DNA of 64,000 bases from Croceimicrobium sp965656185 (GCA_965656185.1 CBFHJH010000007.1:62001-126000), one strand, 5' to 3'; shown: positions 14,597 to 24,813, counted from the first letter of the stretch. The notes: generated by a model not told the origin, from the letters alone. Made by a program: numbers and translations.

Positions 14597-17500
14597 ATGG
14601 GAAAGAAACTACTCTTACTGCTATTCGTCACTTTCAGCACCTTGAGTTATGCTCAACAGCGCCCCGGTTCTTTACGGGGAAAAGTGACCGATGCTAAAAC
14701 TGGCGAAACCGTTCCTTTTGCCAATATCGTCATAAAGGACGCGTCTGGATCTACCATCACTGGTGGTACAACCGATCTTGATGGTCGCTATAATATTAAC
14801 CCGGTTAATGCCGGCACTTACACGGTTGAAGCCTCATTTACCGGTTACGCTACCGTTAAGATAACTGGTGTTGTGGTTGCCCCTAACTCGCCCACCTTGC
14901 AAGATTTTAAATTGCAAGAGGAGTCGGCGATGCTTACCGAGGTAACTATTACCTACGAAGCGCCCTTGATTGATAAGACCAAGTCATCGAAGGTTACTAC
15001 CGCCGAGGATATCCAAAATATGGCGGTGCGTGATATTACTTCAGTAGCCGGTCAAACTGCGGGTGTAACTCAAGATGCCAACGGTAACACCAACATTCGT
15101 GGTGCTCGTGGTGAGGGTACCGTTTACTTTATCGATGGTGTTAAAGTGCGTGGTAGTGTTAATATTCCACAGGCCGCTATTGCACAAACCGAGGTAATTA
15201 CCGGTGGTCTTCCCGCACAGTACGGTGATGCCATTGGTGGTGTAATTAATACCACAACTCGTGGACCTTCTGGTGAGTGGTTCGGTACAGCCGAGGTATT
15301 GACTTCTTTACCATTTAAGTACCTAAACAATTCTGACGGTAGTCCGATCTTGGATGGTCAGAACTATAATCTTGCGGCCTTTACCTTAGGCGGACCGATT
15401 TATAAGAATGATAAAGGTCAATCTATCGTTGGTTTCCTCTTTAGTTCAGAGTTCCTCTACGTGGAGGAGCCTCGTCCGGTTCCTGGCGATATCCCATACA
15501 TCAGCCTAGACGAAGACGTACTAAGAGATTTAGAACAGAATCCTTTATCGGCCGATCCAAACGGTCGTGCGGTTATCTTTAATTCGGAATTCGTTACCGA
15601 AGACGATATGAATAATATTTGGAGACGTCCTAATTCTTATTCGAATGACATGCGTTTCAATGGTAATATTCAGATCAAAACTTCTAAGAATACTAATTTA
15701 ACCGTTGGTGGTCGTTGGGTATATTCCGATGATCGCTCTGCCAGCTATGCGAGCCATATTTTCAATTACCAGAATAATATGCGCACCATTAATAACGACT
15801 GGCAAACTTATGTGCGCTTCCAGCAAACCTTCGATAATGATCCTGAAGGAAACAGCTTGATCAAGAACGCCTACTATACGGTACAAGTAGATTATACTCG
15901 TGACTTTAACGAGACCATGGATGCCGAGCACGGTAGAGATTTTTTTCGCTATGGTAATACTGGTCGCTACGACGTAAGTACCACGCCAGCTTATGTATTT
16001 GGTACCGATACCAATGCTGGGCTTGATGGTTGGTTATACGTAGGTGACTTTGACCAAGGTATTACTTGGACTCCTAATGGTTACAACCCAATTCGTGAAA
16101 ACTACTTACGTGATTTCTTCGAGATCACCGCCGAAAATCCCGGTATCAATGACCGTACCTTAGACGATGTACTAGGATATGGAATGCCAATTAATGGATT
16201 TAACCCGCGCTCTGTATATGGCCTTTGGACCAATACTGGAGCGCAGCAAGGTGGTTACAACGTTAGTCGTAATAGCCAGTTCAGGGTTACTGCTTCTACT
16301 AACTTCGATATTAAAGACCACTCTTTAATTGCAGGTTTCGAATACGAGCAACGTATCGACCGGGCTTACGGTTTGGGAGCGCAAGGAATCTGGACTTTAA
16401 TGCGTCTTTACCAAAATCAGCCTAACTCTCAGTTAGACCTAAGTAACCCGCTTGTAGTATATGACGAGTTCGGTAACTACCAAGATACTATTAACTACAA
16501 CTATGCCTACAACCCACAGGATGCATCTCAATTTTCCGAAAGCATTCGTGAAAAGTTAGGATTAGATCCACGTGGTATTGAGCAAATCAACATCGACAAC
16601 CTAGATCCGTCCATGTTCTCTTTGGATATGTTCTCTGCCGACGAATTAGTGGTTCCTAACGGTGGTGGTGCGGTAGCTTACTATGGTTACGATTACCAAG
16701 GAAATATCCTAGAAGATAACCCAAGTGTATCGGATTTCTTCCAGGCCCGTGACGACAATGGTCGTTACCTTCGTCCAGTTGGTGCTTTCCAGCCTATTTA
16801 TATTGCTGGTTATATCCAGGACCAGTTTACCTTCCGTGACCTTACCTTTAACGTAGGGGTTAGGGTAGACCGTTTCGATTTGAACCAATCGGTTTTACGT
16901 GATCCATATATCTTATATCCATCATATACCGTTTCAGACCTTGCCGACTCTCCGCTTAGTCCAGAGAATCGTGCAAACGTGCCTGGAGGTATTGGTCAAG
17001 ATTATGCGGTTTATGTAAGTAGCTTCGATTACAGTTCTGCCGAAATCGTAGGTTACCGTAACGGTGATCAGTTCTACAATGCCAACGGTGAGCCAATTAC
17101 CGACCCAGGTATCCTTTCAGACGCTGCAGGTGGTGGTATTAAGCCATTCTTGGTAACTCCTCCTGGAAGCGAAGAGACCGTAGGACGTGATATTCCTTCA
17201 GAATCATTTGTGGACTACGATCCTCAAACTGTAGTTATGCCGCGTGTGGCATTTAACTTCCCAATTACCGATGAGGCGATCTTTATTGCTCACTACGATG
17301 TATTGGCTCAGCGCCCTACTACGGCATTCTCACGTCTGGATCCATTCGATTACTTAGGTCTTACTAACCTTCGTAATGGTGGTATTCTTAACAACCCGAA
17401 CTTATTGCCACAGCGTACTACCGAGTATGAGTTGGCATTTAAGCAATTGCTTTCTAAGAAATCAGCCTTAAAGATCGCTGCTTTCTACCGTGAATTGCGC

Positions 17501-18280
17501 GACCTACTTCAGGCGGTAGCCTTCCCAGAGGCCTATCCTATTACCTATGTTGCATACGGTAACCGTGACTTTGGTACGGTTAAAGGATTTACCTTGGAGT
17601 ATGAATTACGTCGTACCAACAATATTAAAATTGATGCGAACTACACCTTGCAGTTTGCCAGTGGTACTGGATCTAGTGCCACTACCGGTGCGAACTTAGC
17701 CCGTGTAGGAGCTGCATCACTGCGTACTCTTTTACCATTCGATTACGACAACCGTCACCAGATCTTAGTGCGCTTTGACTGGAGATATGGTCGTGGATTG
17801 AACTACAACGGTCCTAAGATCAATGGTAGAAATATCTTAGAGAACTTCGGTGTGAACATTACTTGTAATGCGCTATCAGGACGTCCTTACACTCGTCGTG
17901 ACCGTGCTTACGCAGTAACTGCCTCTGCATCCGCTGCAGCACAAACCGAAGGTCAGATCAACGGATCTCGTTTACCATGGCAAGTAACTTTCGACGCTCG
18001 TATCAACAAGAGCTTCATGTTAGACAAGCGTGGCACCAAGAGCATCGATGTTTATCTACAGATCTTGAACTTATTGGATACAAGAAACGTAGTTAACGTA
18101 TACCCATTTACTGGCTCTGCTGATGATGACGGATTTTTAGCCTCTCAAGCTGGTCAAGCACAGATCAGCGGTCAGGTTAGCGAGCAGGCCTTTATCGATA
18201 TGTATAATCGTAGAATGAATAGTCCATTTAACTTTTCATTACCACGTCGTTTCCGCTTAGGAATTGCTTATAACTTTTAA
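14597..18280 (+). CDS. TonB-dependent receptor with carboxypeptidase-regulatory domain (Oar-like, 1227 aa)
   Basis: The protein has a signal peptide (residues 1-20), a CarboxypepD_reg-like Ig domain (about 26-112; GKVTDAKTGETVPFANIVI) and a plug (about 125-225; NIRGARGEGTVYFIDGVKV). A very large beta barrel follows, ending in the aromatic AYNF. At 1227 aa it is longer than vitamin or iron receptors and close to Oar-like proteins. It is followed 19 bp later by a 1365-aa exported protein and then a PorV-like barrel, so the three form one operon. No SusD partner is present, which argues against a glycan locus. Arg is encoded mostly by CGT, as in atpD, suggesting strong expression. The substrate is unknown. 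Confidence 0.85.
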   Translation: MGKKLLLLLFVTFSTLSYAQQRPGSLRGKVTDAKTGETVPFANIVIKDASGSTITGGTTDLDGRYNINPVNAGTYTVEASFTGYATVKITGVVVAPNSPTLQDFKLQEESAMLTEVTITYEAPLIDKTKSSKVTTAEDIQNMAVRDITSVAGQTAGVTQDANGNTNIRGARGEGTVYFIDGVKVRGSVNIPQAAIAQTEVITGGLPAQYGDAIGGVINTTTRGPSGEWFGTAEVLTSLPFKYLNNSDGSPILDGQNYNLAAFTLGGPIYKNDKGQSIVGFLFSSEFLYVEEPRPVPGDIPYISLDEDVLRDLEQNPLSADPNGRAVIFNSEFVTEDDMNNIWRRPNSYSNDMRFNGNIQIKTSKNTNLTVGGRWVYSDDRSASYASHIFNYQNNMRTINNDWQTYVRFQQTFDNDPEGNSLIKNAYYTVQVDYTRDFNETMDAEHGRDFFRYGNTGRYDVSTTPAYVFGTDTNAGLDGWLYVGDFDQGITWTPNGYNPIRENYLRDFFEITAENPGINDRTLDDVLGYGMPINGFNPRSVYGLWTNTGAQQGGYNVSRNSQFRVTASTNFDIKDHSLIAGFEYEQRIDRAYGLGAQGIWTLMRLYQNQPNSQLDLSNPLVVYDEFGNYQDTINYNYAYNPQDASQFSESIREKLGLDPRGIEQINIDNLDPSMFSLDMFSADELVVPNGGGAVAYYGYDYQGNILEDNPSVSDFFQARDDNGRYLRPVGAFQPIYIAGYIQDQFTFRDLTFNVGVRVDRFDLNQSVLRDPYILYPSYTVSDLADSPLSPENRANVPGGIGQDYAVYVSSFDYSSAEIVGYRNGDQFYNANGEPITDPGILSDAAGGGIKPFLVTPPGSEETVGRDIPSESFVDYDPQTVVMPRVAFNFPITDEAIFIAHYDVLAQRPTTAFSRLDPFDYLGLTNLRNGGILNNPNLLPQRTTEYELAFKQLLSKKSALKIAAFYRELRDLLQAVAFPEAYPITYVAYGNRDFGTVKGFTLEYELRRTNNIKIDANYTLQFASGTGSSATTGANLARVGAASLRTLLPFDYDNRHQILVRFDWRYGRGLNYNGPKINGRNILENFGVNITCNALSGRPYTRRDRAYAVTASASAAAQTEGQINGSRLPWQVTFDARINKSFMLDKRGTKSIDVYLQILNLLDTRNVVNVYPFTGSADDDGFLASQAGQAQISGQVSEQAFIDMYNRRMNSPFNFSLPRRFRLGIAYNF

Positions 18281-18299
18281 GAAATAATTAAGTAGCTGT

Positions 18300-21200
18300 A
18301 TGAAAATCAGAAGCTTTTTAACATACTCGTTGGTTTTTGCGGTAGGAATTACCGGATTATATGCGAAGGAGAAACCAGCGAAGAACAACAACAAGAAGTC
18401 TGCATTAGAGGCTTTAGCTGAGGGTTGTGCCCCGGCTACTGCTCAGACAGACTTAAATATTAACAACGTAAGAGCACGTATCCTCGGTGGTGGCGACATG
18501 TGGTGGGACCTTAATGATGCCCAGTACGAGGTGCCAAAGGGTTCTAATAAGCACTCCATGTTTGCTGGTGCACTTTGGCTTGGTGGTATCGATGATGCCG
18601 ATCAGCTTAAGCTCGCCGCGATGACTTACCGTCAGGATGGAGTTGATTACTGGCCTGGTCCATTAGATGACAATGCTTCGATTACTGAGGGCGTTTGTCA
18701 GGATTATGACCGCCACTGGATGGTTTTCCGTTCTGAAGTAGAAACTCACCGCGCTTGGATCGAATGTAAAGAAGATCCAACCTGTAATGCAGAGGAGCGT
18801 TTCCCTGGTTATTCAGGCAACATTCCTCAAAGTATTATGGAGTGGCCAGGTAACGGTGTAGAATCTGAACTTCCTTACAAATTGGCGCCTTTCGTAGAGT
18901 CCGATACCAATGGTATTCCTGGATTGTATGAGCCCGAGTGGGATTACCCAGGTTATGACTTCACCCGTGAAGCCGATTGTCAGGCGAAAGAAGTAGACTT
19001 GCTTTATGGTGATCAAACCATTTGGTGGGTTTATAACGATAAGGGTAATATTCACACCGAAACCAATGCAGCTGCCTTAGGTTTTGAAATTCGTGCGCAG
19101 GCCTTTGCCTTTACCGCGAATGATGAGGTGAATAATATGACCTTTAATAATTATCGAATCATCAACCGTTCTACTTTCCGCTTGCGCGACACTTATTTCG
19201 GTACTTGGTTCGACGCTGACCTCGGTAACCCATACGATGATATCATCGGTTCGGATATTGCTCGCGGTTTGGGATATGTTTATAATGGCGATAACGATGA
19301 TGAAGGCGCCTTAGGTTATGGAGCCAATCCTCCTGCGGTTGGATTCGACTTTTTCCAAGGTCCTTTTGCAGACTACTTTAACGGCATCGACGACGATCGT
19401 GATGGTTGTGTTGATGGTATTCGTATCGATGGTGTTTGTCAGCCAGAAGATCCAACGATCGGCCGTAATGAGCGTATCATTATGTCTGGTTTCATGTATT
19501 ACAACAACCGTTCGAATTTTGGTGGCCCTCCCGGAACTACCGACCCGAACAATGCTCAAGAATTTTACAACCTATTACAGTCTATCTGGAAAGATGGTCG
19601 CCCATTGGTGATCGAGACTCCATCTGGACGTGGTAATACCGGTAATGGTGATGGTTACTCATTAGATCCTTCTTTGGTACAAACTCGTTTTGCCTATCCA
19701 GGTAATACTATTGATACTACCGGTGCCTACGAGCCACTTGCACCAATTAATTGGTATGAGTCTCCCAATAACCAGGCAGATAAGCGTGGTTTGCACTGTG
19801 CGGGACCTTTCTCATTGGCTCCCGGTGCATTGAACTTCATTACTACTGGTTCGGTTTGGGCCCGTAATAATGCTTCTCAAGACCTTTTTGCTTCTGTTAA
19901 TGATGTGATCATTGCAGACGACAAGGCCCAGCAGTTATTCGATAACTGTTTCCAAGTATTGGATGGTCCACGTGCTCCAGATGTAGATATCGTGGAACTA
20001 GATCGCGAGTTGATCATCAACCTTGAAAACGCTTTTGATGAGCGTACCATGGGCTATGTTCAGCGCGACCCACGTATTCCACCAGATCCAAACTGGACTC
20101 CTGCTCAGATAGACTCTGCAGACCAAGCCGGATATTTCTCCTACGTATTCGAAGGTTTCCAAATCTTCCAGGTGGCCAATGCCGACGTGGGTGTTGATGA
20201 CCTATATGATGTTACTCAGTCTCGATTAATTGCTCAGTCTGACCTTAAGAACGGGGTAGGACAATTGGTAAACTACTTTGAGTCACCAGACTTAGTTGGA
20301 AACCCACTAGAGCCTATGGATATGACCTTAGAGGCTAATGACGATGGTGTTTCTTTAAGTTACCGAGTATTCGAAGACGCTTTCGCTGAAGGTGATCGTC
20401 GTTTGGTAAATCACAAAGAATACTATTTCTACGTAATTGCATACGCTTACAATAACTACCGTACTTTCAATCCAGGTAATACCGGGGATAATGAGAATGC
20501 TCAGAAATCGCCATACTTAGCCGGTCGTTTGAATATTGGTAGAAACTCTAAGCCGATCTTGGGAATCCCAAGTAAAGTAGAGAGCCGCTTTAACGGTACC
20601 CAGCTAAACTCCGAATGGGGTGATCTTATCGAGGTAACTCGTATTAGCGGAAAAGGTAATGGTAACTCTTATCTAAGAGTGGCTGAAGAAACGGTAGAAG
20701 AGATCCTCACTAATGGTGGTTCTCAAGAAGTGAAATATGTTCCTGGCTTTAGCCCAGTGGATATTAAAGTAATTAACCCTTACCAAATTGGAGAAGGCAC
20801 TTACCAATTGCGTTTCACAGATCTTACCAATACACGAACTTGGGAGCTATTCAATGAAGATGGCCTCAAAGTAGCGGAAAGTGAAGAAGGTATCGATTAC
20901 AGTGCCGAGCAAATCGTGATCGAAGAAGATACCCTTAGCGGTAATGCTACCCCATTAGGATTCTCAATCAAAGTTGATGAAGCAATTGCTCCTGGCCTTG
21001 AAAGAGAAGGATCGGTAAATAATGGTGTAATTGGCGGTGAGATCATTTACAGTGATCCTACCAAGCCATGGTTATCAGGAGTACCCGATTCAGATGCTGA
21101 GAATCCTACCAACTGGATCTTGGCTGGATCGAATAACATTTCGGATAATGATAACCTTCCTTCTGTATACTACAATGACCATAGTGCGGGCGACAATAAT

Positions 21201-22397
21201 GTAGACCCCTTAGGTCAGTTCGAAACTATCCTCGGCGGAACATGGGGACCTGTGGCCCTTGCTAGTAATGTGCCTTTAGCGGGTACGCCTGCTAATGAGC
21301 CACCAAGTCGTCAGAGTCCTGGATTCCCATTACGTGATGGAGGTAACTTCAACCGTATGTATCCTATCAGTCAGCTACCTAATATCGATGTGGTTATTTC
21401 CCCAGATCCTGATAAATGGTCTCGTGTACCGGTATTGGAATTAGGTAATTATGCAGACGCCAACGAAGGTGGAGTACAAGCTTTCCGTTTACGCGGTGGT
21501 AATAGCTTGAATAAAACGGCCGATGGTACTTTGGTAGAAGATCCAAACTCTACCGGTTGGTCTTATTTCCCAGGTTATGCTTACAATACTGAAACAGGTA
21601 ATCGCTTAAACATCGTAATCGCCGAAGATTCTTGGTTGAAATCTGAGAATGGTGATGACATGAAGTGGAACCCTACAGCGAACTTTACGCAAAAATTAGG
21701 TAATATCGCTTTAGGTGGAATGCACGTAGTATATGTGCTAGCCGATTCATCTACTTTCCGTGGTACGGTTAAAGATTTGACTTACCAAGGGGATGATATT
21801 AATGACTACCCAATCAAGGATGAGCTTGAGAACATGAACAGTGCCCTAACCCGTACTGATGTTTGGGGCTCTATGACTTGGTGTACGATTGGAATGCTAT
21901 CGAGCAACCAGTATGAATTTGATGATTACCGTGATATCCCATCAGAGGTAAAAGTGGAATTACGTGTTCAGAGTCCTTACGGACAAACCGCTACTAGCGA
22001 GAATGACGGTAACCCACTCTACGAATTCAGTCTGGATGGTTACAGAGCAAGCTTGAATAATTTACAAGTGGCTACTGATGCACTAGAAAACATTCGCGTT
22101 GTGCCTAACCCTTACTATGGTTCTTCGGGCTATGAGGACGGACAGCTTGATAATATTGTGAAGATCACAAATCTTCCACCGCGTTGTGAGATCAATATCT
22201 TTATGCCTAACGGTACTTTGGTACGTACCATTAATAAGGATAATGCCTTGACTTACACCGAGTGGGACTTGAAAAACGAGTTTAACGTACCGATTGCAAG
22301 TGGTATTTATCTAATTCACATCGATGCCGGGGCTGCAGGCCAGAAGGTAGTGAAGTGGATGGGTAGTCTACGTCCGGTTGACCTTAACGCATTCTAA
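18300..22397 (+). CDS. Large exported protein with T9SS/FlgD-like C-terminal domain (1365 aa)
   Basis: The protein starts with a signal peptide (residues 1-22). A lysine-rich linker, then a long domain beginning near residue 50 (RARILGGGDMWWDL), follow. Acidic, Ca-binding-like loops occur near residues 362-372 (NGIDDDRDGC). The C-terminus from about residue 1262 reads IRVVPNPYYGSSGY and ends with GIYLIHIDAGAAGQKVVKW, the layout of FlgD-Ig/T9SS type A sorting domains. It lies between a giant receptor and a PorV-like protein. T9SS cargo is attached at the cell surface through PorV, so a surface protein served by its neighbours is the simplest reading. Its activity is not recognised. Confidence 0.75.
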   Translation: MKIRSFLTYSLVFAVGITGLYAKEKPAKNNNKKSALEALAEGCAPATAQTDLNINNVRARILGGGDMWWDLNDAQYEVPKGSNKHSMFAGALWLGGIDDADQLKLAAMTYRQDGVDYWPGPLDDNASITEGVCQDYDRHWMVFRSEVETHRAWIECKEDPTCNAEERFPGYSGNIPQSIMEWPGNGVESELPYKLAPFVESDTNGIPGLYEPEWDYPGYDFTREADCQAKEVDLLYGDQTIWWVYNDKGNIHTETNAAALGFEIRAQAFAFTANDEVNNMTFNNYRIINRSTFRLRDTYFGTWFDADLGNPYDDIIGSDIARGLGYVYNGDNDDEGALGYGANPPAVGFDFFQGPFADYFNGIDDDRDGCVDGIRIDGVCQPEDPTIGRNERIIMSGFMYYNNRSNFGGPPGTTDPNNAQEFYNLLQSIWKDGRPLVIETPSGRGNTGNGDGYSLDPSLVQTRFAYPGNTIDTTGAYEPLAPINWYESPNNQADKRGLHCAGPFSLAPGALNFITTGSVWARNNASQDLFASVNDVIIADDKAQQLFDNCFQVLDGPRAPDVDIVELDRELIINLENAFDERTMGYVQRDPRIPPDPNWTPAQIDSADQAGYFSYVFEGFQIFQVANADVGVDDLYDVTQSRLIAQSDLKNGVGQLVNYFESPDLVGNPLEPMDMTLEANDDGVSLSYRVFEDAFAEGDRRLVNHKEYYFYVIAYAYNNYRTFNPGNTGDNENAQKSPYLAGRLNIGRNSKPILGIPSKVESRFNGTQLNSEWGDLIEVTRISGKGNGNSYLRVAEETVEEILTNGGSQEVKYVPGFSPVDIKVINPYQIGEGTYQLRFTDLTNTRTWELFNEDGLKVAESEEGIDYSAEQIVIEEDTLSGNATPLGFSIKVDEAIAPGLEREGSVNNGVIGGEIIYSDPTKPWLSGVPDSDAENPTNWILAGSNNISDNDNLPSVYYNDHSAGDNNVDPLGQFETILGGTWGPVALASNVPLAGTPANEPPSRQSPGFPLRDGGNFNRMYPISQLPNIDVVISPDPDKWSRVPVLELGNYADANEGGVQAFRLRGGNSLNKTADGTLVEDPNSTGWSYFPGYAYNTETGNRLNIVIAEDSWLKSENGDDMKWNPTANFTQKLGNIALGGMHVVYVLADSSTFRGTVKDLTYQGDDINDYPIKDELENMNSALTRTDVWGSMTWCTIGMLSSNQYEFDDYRDIPSEVKVELRVQSPYGQTATSENDGNPLYEFSLDGYRASLNNLQVATDALENIRVVPNPYYGSSGYEDGQLDNIVKITNLPPRCEINIFMPNGTLVRTINKDNALTYTEWDLKNEFNVPIASGIYLIHIDAGAAGQKVVKWMGSLRPVDLNAF

Positions 22398-22420
22398 GAA
22401 CGATTTAAGTGAAGAAATCC

Positions 22421-23301
22421 ATGAGATATTTTCAGAAAATAGCCACTGCCTTTTGTATCCTAGGTTTAGTAAATAGCGTACAAGCTGGTAACCCTCAACG
22501 TGCCGGCCAGGCAGGAGCACCCGAATTGTTGATTAACCCATGGGCGCGTTCTGCGGGTTGGGGTGGAGTAAACGTAGCCAATGTTGGCGGGGTTGAATCA
22601 TCCTTTATCAATATTGCCGGTATTTCCAGTACAGAAGGTACCTCAGTATCTTTTTCAAATACCCAATGGCTCGTAGGTGCAGGGATTGATATCAACGCCG
22701 CTGGTTTTAATCAGTCCGTTGGTGATAATGGTGTACTTGCCGCTAACTTTATTTCTTTCGATTACGGTTCGTGGGAACGCACTACTGTAGAGAATCCAGA
22801 TGGAGGAATCGGTAGTATTAGTCCTTCTACTGCGATCATTGGCTTAGGCTACGCACAGAAGTTTACCGAGTCGATTCGTGGTGGGGTTAACATGAAGGTT
22901 TACACCACAAGTATGGTTGACCTTAATGTAACTGCTCTTAATGTTGATGCTGGTGTACAGTATGTAACTGGTTCTCGCGATCAAATGAAGTTTGGTATTA
23001 CCTTGAAGAATATTGGCCCAGCGGCCGAGTACGACGGAGAAGGTCAATCCATTACCCTAACCGTTCCTCAAGGTGGTTATGCTCAAGAATTCAATGAGCG
23101 NNNNNNNNNNNNNNNNNNNNNNNNNNNNNNNNNNNNNNNNNNNNNNNNNNNNNNNNNNNNNNNNNNNNNNNNNNNNNNNNNNNNNNNNNNNNNNNNNNNT
23201 TATCCAAGGACAATGACAACACCTTCCAACTCGATTATTCCTTCCGCTCTACTGCTTTCTTCTCAGGAGTACATAGCATTGGAGTTTCAGTAATGCTCTA
23301 A
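22421..23301 (+). CDS. PorV/PorQ-family outer-membrane protein, interrupted by assembly gap 2
   Basis: The N-terminal part has a signal peptide and the family start RAGQAGAPELLINPWAR, with beta strands typical of FadL-like PorV barrels. After the gap, the frame beginning at 23200 (SKDNDNTFQLDYSFRST) ends in GVHSIGVSVML and a TAA at 23299-23301, which is the expected PorV-type C-terminus. The two parts lie in different frames across the 99 N. I join them on the view that the true gap length leaves remainder 1 on division by 3. A GTG at 22409 is an alternative start. PorV carries T9SS substrates to the attachment complex; this may be a paralogue dedicated to the neighbouring protein. Confidence 0.75.
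23101..23199. other. Assembly gap 2 (99 N) inside the PorV-like gene
   Basis: Exactly 99 N. The reading frames on the two sides disagree for this length, so the N count is not the real length. Confidence 0.95.
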
Positions 23302-23330
23302 TTTTTAGGGAGCACCGGAAGAATATTTAA

Positions 23331-23338
23331 TATCTTTG
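23331..23338 (+). promoter_or_regulatory. Bacteroidota -7 box of greA
   Basis: TATCTTTG, identical to the ahcY -7 box. The -33 box is weak. A 12-bp hairpin (23345-23356 with 23360-23371) begins almost at the predicted RNA 5' end. Confidence 0.65.
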
Positions 23339-23391
23339 TAGCGTAGAAAAGGCCTCTTGGAGGTCTTTTCTGCGTTTTAATATTTACAAGA

Positions 23392-23865
23392 ATGGGAGTA
23401 AGTTACTATACCAAAGAGGGCCTCGAAAAACTAAAGAAGGAGCTCGAGCATATGAAAAGTGTGGAGCGTCCACGCATCTCACAGCAGATCGCCGAAGCGC
23501 GCGATAAGGGTGACCTTTCTGAGAACGCTGAGTACGATGCCGCTAAAGAGGCTCAGGGGCTATTGGAAATGAAGATCAGCAAATTAGAGGATACAATGTC
23601 TAATGCGCGTTTGATGGATAGTTCTAAGATCGACACTTCCAAAGTGATGGTCTTGGCTACCGTGAAGATCAAGAATGTGCAAAATGGCATGGAGATGAAG
23701 TACAAGCTGGTGAGTGAAAGCGAAGCTGACCTCAAGGCCGGTAAAATCTCCATTAGCAGTCCCATCGGAAAAGGCCTAACCGGCAAAAAGGTCGGTGAAA
23801 CCGCGGAGATTCAAACTCCGGCTGGAAAGATGACCTTCGAGATCGTAGATATTAAGTTCGATTAA
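23392..23865 (+). CDS. greA: Transcription elongation factor GreA
   Basis: GreA enters the RNA polymerase secondary channel and stimulates cleavage of backtracked RNA. The 157-aa protein has the N-terminal coiled coil with the catalytic tip (ARDKGDLSENAEYDAAKE, with the acidic residues in place) and a C-terminal FKBP-like domain (SPIGKGLTGKKVGE). Length is standard. The HIT gene starts 1 bp after its stop, so they are co-transcribed. Confidence 0.96.
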   Translation: MGVSYYTKEGLEKLKKELEHMKSVERPRISQQIAEARDKGDLSENAEYDAAKEAQGLLEMKISKLEDTMSNARLMDSSKIDTSKVMVLATVKIKNVQNGMEMKYKLVSESEADLKAGKISISSPIGKGLTGKKVGETAEIQTPAGKMTFEIVDIKFD

Positions 23866-23866
23866 G

Positions 23867-24262
23867 ATGGCGAGTATATTTACAAAGATCATCGCAGGGG
23901 AGATACCTTCATATAAAATTGGAGAAACCGACTCCTGCTATGCCTTTTTGGATATAAACCCATTACACGAAGGCCATACTTTAGTTGTTCCAAAGAAGGA
24001 AGTTGATTATCTATTCGATCTTCCCGAAGCGGAGTATCAGGCACTGATGTCTTTCTCCAAAAGAGTAGCGCATGCAGTAGGAAAAGCTATTCCTTGTAAA
24101 AGAGTAGGGGTGGCGGTAATTGGCTTGGAGGTACCTCATACCCACATACACCTTATCCCGATCAACAATGTTAGTGATATCGACTTCTCACGGCCAAAAC
24201 TGGAATTCACCGCAGAAGCTATGGAGGAATATGCTTCTAAGATTCGCTCTTACCTCGATTAG
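23867..24262 (+). CDS. HIT family protein (Hint-like purine phosphoramidase)
   Basis: The 131-aa protein has the catalytic triad motif HTHIHLIP near residue 90, preceded by GLEVPH. The substrate side shows FLDINPLHEGHTLVVPK. These enzymes hydrolyse nucleotide phosphoramidates or related bonds. The gene is 1 bp downstream of greA, a frequent Bacteroidota arrangement. Its stop shares four bases with ruvC. Confidence 0.92.
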   Translation: MASIFTKIIAGEIPSYKIGETDSCYAFLDINPLHEGHTLVVPKKEVDYLFDLPEAEYQALMSFSKRVAHAVGKAIPCKRVGVAVIGLEVPHTHIHLIPINNVSDIDFSRPKLEFTAEAMEEYASKIRSYLD

Positions 24263-24813
24263 GCCAAACGATCTGGGTTGTCTTTTAAAAACTTGTCCCA
24301 AGACTTAGCCTTAGCTGCCCCGGCCAGGGGATGGCTGTCTTGGTAATGATGGCATAAAGCTGCGGCTAAGGCATCCGAGGCATCCAAGTAACGCGTTTCG
24401 ATCTTATGACCGAAGCTACGTTCGAGCATAGCGTAAACTTGTTCTTTACTAGCACTCCCTCTACCGGTGATACTTTGTTTGATCTTTCGTGGAGAATATT
24501 CCTCAACCGGGATGTTTTTAAAAAGTGCGGCGGCCATGATCACACCTTGGGCTCGCCCTAACTTGAGCATACTCTGAACATTCTTTCCAAAAAAAGGAGC
24601 TTCCACCGCCATTTCATCGGGTAAATAATCCTCGATCACCGCAAGGGTGCTTTCGAAGATCTGCTTCAGACGTAAAATAGGAGAGTCACTTGGCTTGAAT
24701 TTTACGCTGTCGAGGTGAATGAGCTTAAAGTTTTTCCCCTTCGTTTCGATTAGGCCATAGCCCATTATTTGAGTACCAGGATCTATTCCGAGGATGATTT
24801 TTTCGTTCGCCAT
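24259..24813 (-). CDS. ruvC: Crossover junction endodeoxyribonuclease RuvC
   Basis: RuvC resolves Holliday junctions with RuvAB. The 184-aa protein shows the RNase H-fold acidic residues: GIDPGTQIMGYG (Asp near 10), MAVEAPFFGKNVQS (Glu near 70), and the C-terminal LDASDALAAALCHH with paired Asp. Length is typical. A -7 box lies only five bases before the ATG, so the mRNA may be leaderless. It is divergent from the glycosyltransferase. Confidence 0.95.
   Translation of the reverse strand: MANEKIILGIDPGTQIMGYGLIETKGKNFKLIHLDSVKFKPSDSPILRLKQIFESTLAVIEDYLPDEMAVEAPFFGKNVQSMLKLGRAQGVIMAAALFKNIPVEEYSPRKIKQSITGRGSASKEQVYAMLERSFGHKIETRYLDASDALAAALCHHYQDSHPLAGAAKAKSWDKFLKDNPDRLA

Noticed and set aside
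23200..23293. Alternative C-terminus of the PorV-like protein in the frame fixed by 99 N
   Set aside because: It does not resemble the family, while the next frame ends in a typical PorV-type strand.
14597..23301. SusC/SusD glycan-use locus
   Set aside because: No SusD-like lipoprotein, glycosidase or HTCS regulator is present, and the third gene is PorV-like.
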